Source: Psychroflexus montanilacus (GTDB lineage Bacteria > Bacteroidota > Bacteroidia > Flavobacteriales > Flavobacteriaceae). From it: 64,000 nt of DNA. Positions 60,919-64,000 of this stretch are shown here, piece by piece. Every line of letters begins with the position of its first letter. Position 1 is the first letter of the stretch. The position numbers and the translations under genes were made by a program. The notes under the pieces were generated by a model. That model had not been told where the DNA came from, did no database searches, and saw nothing but the letters and a program-made list of their open reading frames with translations. The DNA lies in assembly GCF_020164535.1 (NCBI RefSeq), contig NZ_JAIQZC010000005.1, positions 221,211-285,210 of the forward strand, given 5' to 3'.

Positions 60919-63324
60919 CTAGTTTCTTAGCGGTTTCCCTTTCTTGATCATATGTTGTAAACGTTCCAGTGTTTTTCGCTCTCCACAAAGGGAAAGGAAA
61001 GCCTCACGTTCGAGATCTAATAGATACTGTTCAGAAACATAATTGGCTTCAGATAAATCACCACCAGACATAACGTAAGCGAGTTTATTGGCGATTTTGT
61101 GATCGTGCTCACTGATGTAATTTCCAGCTTTCATTTGGTCCGTTCCAACTAAAAAGGCTCCTAAGGCTTGTCTGCCCAAAACTTTTATATTATTGGTCTT
61201 TACCGGTTGTGTGTATCCGTTTTTGGCCATTAGTAAAGCTTGTTCTTTTGCAATGGCAAGCTGACGGTCTCTACTCACAACAACGATATCTTTTCCTCTT
61301 TCTAAAATATTCAAGTCATAAGCTTCATGAGCCGATTTAGCTACTTTAGCCATACCGATAGTTAAGAAGTTTTCTCTTAACCTGTTCAATTCAACGTCAT
61401 CTTTTTGAAAGGTCATCGCCGCTCGTCTGGTCATTTCCTTAGAACCACCACCACCTGGGATAACACCTACACCAAATTCAACTAAGCCGATATAAGTTTC
61501 AGCGTGAGCAACAACTTTATCGGCATGCATAGACAGTTCACAACCCCCGCCAAGTGCCATTTGATGAGGCGCGGCTACAGTTGGAATGGAAGAGTAGCGC
61601 ATACGCATCATGGTATCTTGGAAGTACTTGATAGCTCCATTGAGCTCTTCGTACTCTTGCTCAACCGCGAACATAAAAATCATTCCAATATTAGCGCCGA
61701 CAGAAAAATTATCACCAGTATTTGAAATCACAACTCCATCGTACTCTTTCTCTGCAATATCCATAGCAGTATTGATACCATTGAGGACATCACCACCAAT
61801 GGAATTCATTTTACTTCGGAATTCAATATTCAAAATACCATCCCCAAGATCTTCTGCAACTAAATCTTTATTACTGAAGACTTCGTGGCTTTCTCTGATG
61901 TTATCAAGAATAATGAACGCATCCTGACCTGGAATCTTTTCGTGTGATTTTTTATCTATGTCATAGAAATAAGTTTTACCAGATTTTACGTGATAAAAAG
62001 ATTTATCTTTTGATTCTGAAAGCTTTGTGATCCAGTCAGCAATTTCAAAGCCTTCATCTTTCATCAACTGGATACCTTTTTCGAGTCCAATAGCATCCCA
62101 AATCTGGAATGGGCCATGTTGCCATCCAAAACCAGCCTTCATCGCATCATCTATTTTATAAAGAGCATCTGTGATTTCTGGAATTCGATTTTGAACATAG
62201 GCAAACAATGCAGCAAAGTTTTTTCTGTAAAATTTTCCCGCTTTATCTTTTCCTTCTATTAAAACTGGAAATCTATCAGCAACAACATCAATGGACTTGG
62301 TTTTTTCAAGAGTGTCAAATTTTGCTGATTTACGTTCTCTATAGTCTAATGAATTAAGATCTAAAGATTTGATTTCACTAGAACCATCATCTTTTTTTAC
62401 CTTCTTATAAAAGCCCTGACCAGTTTTACTGCCTAGCCATTTTTTGTCCATCATGTGTTCGATGAAGTCAGGTAATTTGAAAAGATCGTGCCGTTCATCT
62501 TTAGGGACATTTTCATAAAGGCCGTTAGCTACATGAACTAAAGTGTCTAATCCAACAACATCTACAGTCCTGAAGGTCGCCGATTTAGGTCGTCCAATAA
62601 CAGGTCCAGTTAGTTTATCCACTTCTTCAATCGTCATGTCCATGTCTTTAACCATATGGAATAAACTCATGATGCTGAAAATCCCAACTCGATTACCAAT
62701 AAAGGCTGGAGTGTCTTTGGCAACTACAGTGGTTTTTCCTAAGAACTTTTCTCCATAGTCATTTAAGAATTCCAAAACTTCAGTTGAAGTATCGGGACCA
62801 GGAATAATTTCTAATAATTTAAGGTAACGTGGTGGATTGAAGAAATGGGTTCCACAGAAGTGTTTTTTAAAGTCCTCCGATCTTCCTTCATTCATGAATT
62901 TTATAGGAATTCCCGATGTATTAGAAGATATCAAAGTGCCTGGTGTTCTGTGTTTTTCAAGATTTTCAAAGACTTGCTTTTTGATATCAAGTCGTTCCAC
63001 AACCACTTCTATGATCCAATCTGCATCTTTAATCTTTGAGATATCATTTTCAAGATTGCCTGTCTCAATCCTTTTCGCAAAGTCCTTATGATAAATAGGA
63101 GAGGGGTTAGATTTTAATGAAGACGTTAAAGCTTCATTGACGATTCTATTACGAACTGAAGTGTCTTTTAAAGTTTTACCTTGTTTTTCTTCGGCTTCAG
63201 TAAGCTCCTTTGGTACAATATCAAGAAGTAAAACTTCTACGCCGATGTTGGCAAAATGGCAAGCAATACCGCTTCCCATAATACCGGAACCAACAACAGC
63301 AACTTTTTTGATTCTTCTTTTCAT
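60919..63324 (-). CDS. fadN: Fused 3-hydroxyacyl-CoA dehydrogenase/enoyl-CoA hydratase (FadN type)
   Basis: This 801-residue protein combines two beta-oxidation steps. The N-terminal dehydrogenase (about 1-430) starts with VAVVGSGIMGSGIACHFANI (residues 8-27), followed by SNTSGIPI and THFFNPPRYLKLLEII. The hydratase part (about 480-720) has FSVGANIGMIFM and MALGGGCELSMHADKVVAHA with GVGVIPGGGGSKEM. Dehydrogenase-before-hydratase is the order of Bacillus FadN and the reverse of E. coli FadB. The gene follows marR by five bases. Gene order fadN-fadA-fadE matches the Bacillus operon. Confidence 0.93.
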   Translation of the reverse strand: MKRRIKKVAVVGSGIMGSGIACHFANIGVEVLLLDIVPKELTEAEEKQGKTLKDTSVRNRIVNEALTSSLKSNPSPIYHKDFAKRIETGNLENDISKIKDADWIIEVVVERLDIKKQVFENLEKHRTPGTLISSNTSGIPIKFMNEGRSEDFKKHFCGTHFFNPPRYLKLLEIIPGPDTSTEVLEFLNDYGEKFLGKTTVVAKDTPAFIGNRVGIFSIMSLFHMVKDMDMTIEEVDKLTGPVIGRPKSATFRTVDVVGLDTLVHVANGLYENVPKDERHDLFKLPDFIEHMMDKKWLGSKTGQGFYKKVKKDDGSSEIKSLDLNSLDYRERKSAKFDTLEKTKSIDVVADRFPVLIEGKDKAGKFYRKNFAALFAYVQNRIPEITDALYKIDDAMKAGFGWQHGPFQIWDAIGLEKGIQLMKDEGFEIADWITKLSESKDKSFYHVKSGKTYFYDIDKKSHEKIPGQDAFIILDNIRESHEVFSNKDLVAEDLGDGILNIEFRSKMNSIGGDVLNGINTAMDIAEKEYDGVVISNTGDNFSVGANIGMIFMFAVEQEYEELNGAIKYFQDTMMRMRYSSIPTVAAPHQMALGGGCELSMHADKVVAHAETYIGLVEFGVGVIPGGGGSKEMTRRAAMTFQKDDVELNRLRENFLTIGMAKVAKSAHEAYDLNILERGKDIVVVSRDRQLAIAKEQALLMAKNGYTQPVKTNNIKVLGRQALGAFLVGTDQMKAGNYISEHDHKIANKLAYVMSGGDLSEANYVSEQYLLDLEREAFLSLCGERKTLERLQHMIKKGKPLRN

Positions 63325-63329
63325 ATAAT

Positions 63330-63785
63330 TTATTGAGTTTTAGGTTGTTCTTGTTTAAAAATCATTTTCTCTGAAATGAGTCTATTAATTTGATCTGTTA
63401 CTTTAAGGAAAACTTCTAAATCTTCTTTAGAGATATTCTCTTTAACTGCTTCGTCAAATGAAAGCACTACATATTTTGAAAATTTCCTCATTTCAATTCC
63501 AAAGTCTGTAAGGTGAATCAAGACACTTCTTCCGTCATTTGGATTTTTCTCTCTTTTAATAAGCCCCTTTTCTTCCATTGTTTTCAGTGTTCGAGATAAA
63601 CTAGTGGATTCAACACCCATTTTTGGACCTAAAGCTGTAGAAGGAGTGCCTTTTTCTGGATCTATACTTAATAAGGCAAATCCAGTGGCCATACTACTAC
63701 CTTTTTTGTTAGCTTCTTCATTATACATTTTAGCTACTGCAATCCAGGTAGATCTTAAAACGTAGTCTATGGTTTTCTCTTTCAT
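63330..63785 (-). CDS. MarR family transcriptional regulator
   Basis: This is a 151-residue winged-helix regulator. The recognition region is TALGPKMGVESTSLSRTLKTMEEKGLI (about residues 55-81), followed by the wing KREKNPNDGRSVLIHLTDFG with the conserved DxRS. As first gene of the marR-fadN-fadA-fadE run, five bases before fadN, it is the natural candidate for a fatty-acyl-CoA-responsive repressor. The ligand is an inference from position. A perfect palindrome next to its own promoter suggests autoregulation. Confidence 0.93.
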   Translation of the reverse strand: MKEKTIDYVLRSTWIAVAKMYNEEANKKGSSMATGFALLSIDPEKGTPSTALGPKMGVESTSLSRTLKTMEEKGLIKREKNPNDGRSVLIHLTDFGIEMRKFSKYVVLSFDEAVKENISKEDLEVFLKVTDQINRLISEKMIFKQEQPKTQ

Positions 63786-63800
63786 ATTTATCTATTATTA

Positions 63801-63808
63801 CAAATATA
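63801..63808 (-). promoter_or_regulatory. -7 promoter box of the marR-fad operon
   Basis: On the minus strand TATATTTG matches the Bacteroidota TAnnTTTG box and lies 15 bases before the marR ATG. The normal -33 position falls inside the palindrome at 63813-63838, where there is no TTG, so the promoter may depend on other contacts. Confidence 0.55.
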
Positions 63809-63812
63809 AGCA

Positions 63813-63838
63813 ATTTTACTATGCATGCATAGTAAAAT
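63813..63838. promoter_or_regulatory. Perfect 26-base palindrome, likely MarR operator
   Basis: The half-site ATTTTACTATGCA (63813-63825) is followed directly by its exact reverse complement (63826-63838), with no spacer. The site lies 4 bases upstream of the -7 box of the marR-fad promoter, so a bound dimer would block RNA polymerase. MarR proteins bind such palindromes, usually at their own promoter. Confidence 0.7.
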
Positions 63839-63930
63839 GCAATTTTTTTCACAGCCTGCCATTATTTTTTTGATCTAATAGAAAGGAGTTGTGTGAGTTA
63901 TGAATTATCTCAAAAAAACCTTCAAAAAAG

Positions 63931-63963
63931 TTTGGTTGGTAGTGGGAAAGAGTTGTAATTTTG
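63931..63963 (+). promoter_or_regulatory. Strong rRNA/tRNA-style promoter at the right edge
   Basis: An A-rich upstream stretch (63911-63930) is followed by TTTGGTTGG and, 17 bases after the second TTG (63936-63938), by TAATTTTG (63956-63963), then GCACCCCGCT. In Flavobacteriaceae the combination of A-rich tract, GTTTG and TTTGCACCC occurs upstream of stable-RNA genes. The gene it drives lies outside the window to the right. Confidence 0.6.
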
Positions 63964-64000
63964 CACCCCGCTAATTGAGGTATTGGAGTAAGGTTAACAC

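Overview
The window is AT-rich chromosomal DNA from a member of the Flavobacteriaceae (Bacteroidota). The lineage call rests on several signs: PorQ of the type IX secretion system, BT_3928, DUF1599 and DUF6952 family proteins, a one-chain 2-oxo-acid dehydrogenase E1 (alpha plus beta), a dgkA-ftsK-lolA-lptF/G-ribB cluster, promoters of the Bacteroidota TAnnTTTG type, and a general lack of Shine-Dalgarno sequences. The genus cannot be fixed from the sequence alone. No tRNA, rRNA gene, CRISPR array, prophage or transposase was found, and every gene-free gap is shorter than 300 bases.

Layout. 1-4116: central sugar metabolism (3' end of pfkA, gapA, an N-acetylglucosamine kinase-like gene, pgi). 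4263-7650: ComM-like ATPase, convergent with a secreted MuiA/DUF4139 protein that carries an inserted carboxypeptidase-regulatory-like domain. 7728-11374: the 5-oxoprolinase operon pxpABC, with an aldehyde dehydrogenase overlapping its 3' end. 11479-17326: an outer-membrane barrel, a PiT-like permease overlapping a lipoprotein amidohydrolase, a methyltransferase and a YkgJ-type cysteine cluster protein. 17316-19302: a CSAD/GAD-like decarboxylase divergent from cysteine dioxygenase, a likely route from cysteine to hypotaurine. 19316-25841: menB, a small membrane protein, two PH-domain (YdbS/YdbT-like) proteins, a PAS protein and the fused E1. 26053-31975: sbcC and sbcD, two small envelope proteins, aroQ. 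32088-37882: an XRE-S24 regulator with DUF2461, a BCCT transporter, a DUF202 protein, waaA, and a sugar aminotransferase with a cysteine-rich loop. 38042-42665: clpS, prmA, tpiA, a lone OppB-type permease, BT_3928 and DUF1599, all leftward. 42869-50046: lon, porQ, a degenerate arginase-family protein, a trans-sulfuration enzyme, and a peroxiredoxin-thioredoxin-DUF6952 unit. 50144-56341: dgkA, ftsK, lolA, lptF/G, and ribB with an inactive-looking ribA domain. 56389-63785: a secreted duplicated protein, then a leftward marR-fadN-fadA-(four-helix-bundle gene)-fadE beta-oxidation operon. The right edge carries a strong rRNA/tRNA-style promoter reading out of the window.

Most of the window is ordinary core genome, and I did not find a multi-gene system that I would call wholly new. 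The best leads are: (1) a perfect 26-base palindrome next to the marR promoter, probably the operator of the fatty-acid operon; (2) a four-helix-bundle gene, bounded by AGTA-rich imperfect inverted repeats, sitting inside the fad operon exactly at the fadA stop codon; (3) an arginase-family protein that has lost half its metal ligands; (4) the cysteine dioxygenase/decarboxylase pair; (5) the cysteine-rich loop in the sugar aminotransferase; (6) a 23-base palindrome upstream of the peroxiredoxin gene.
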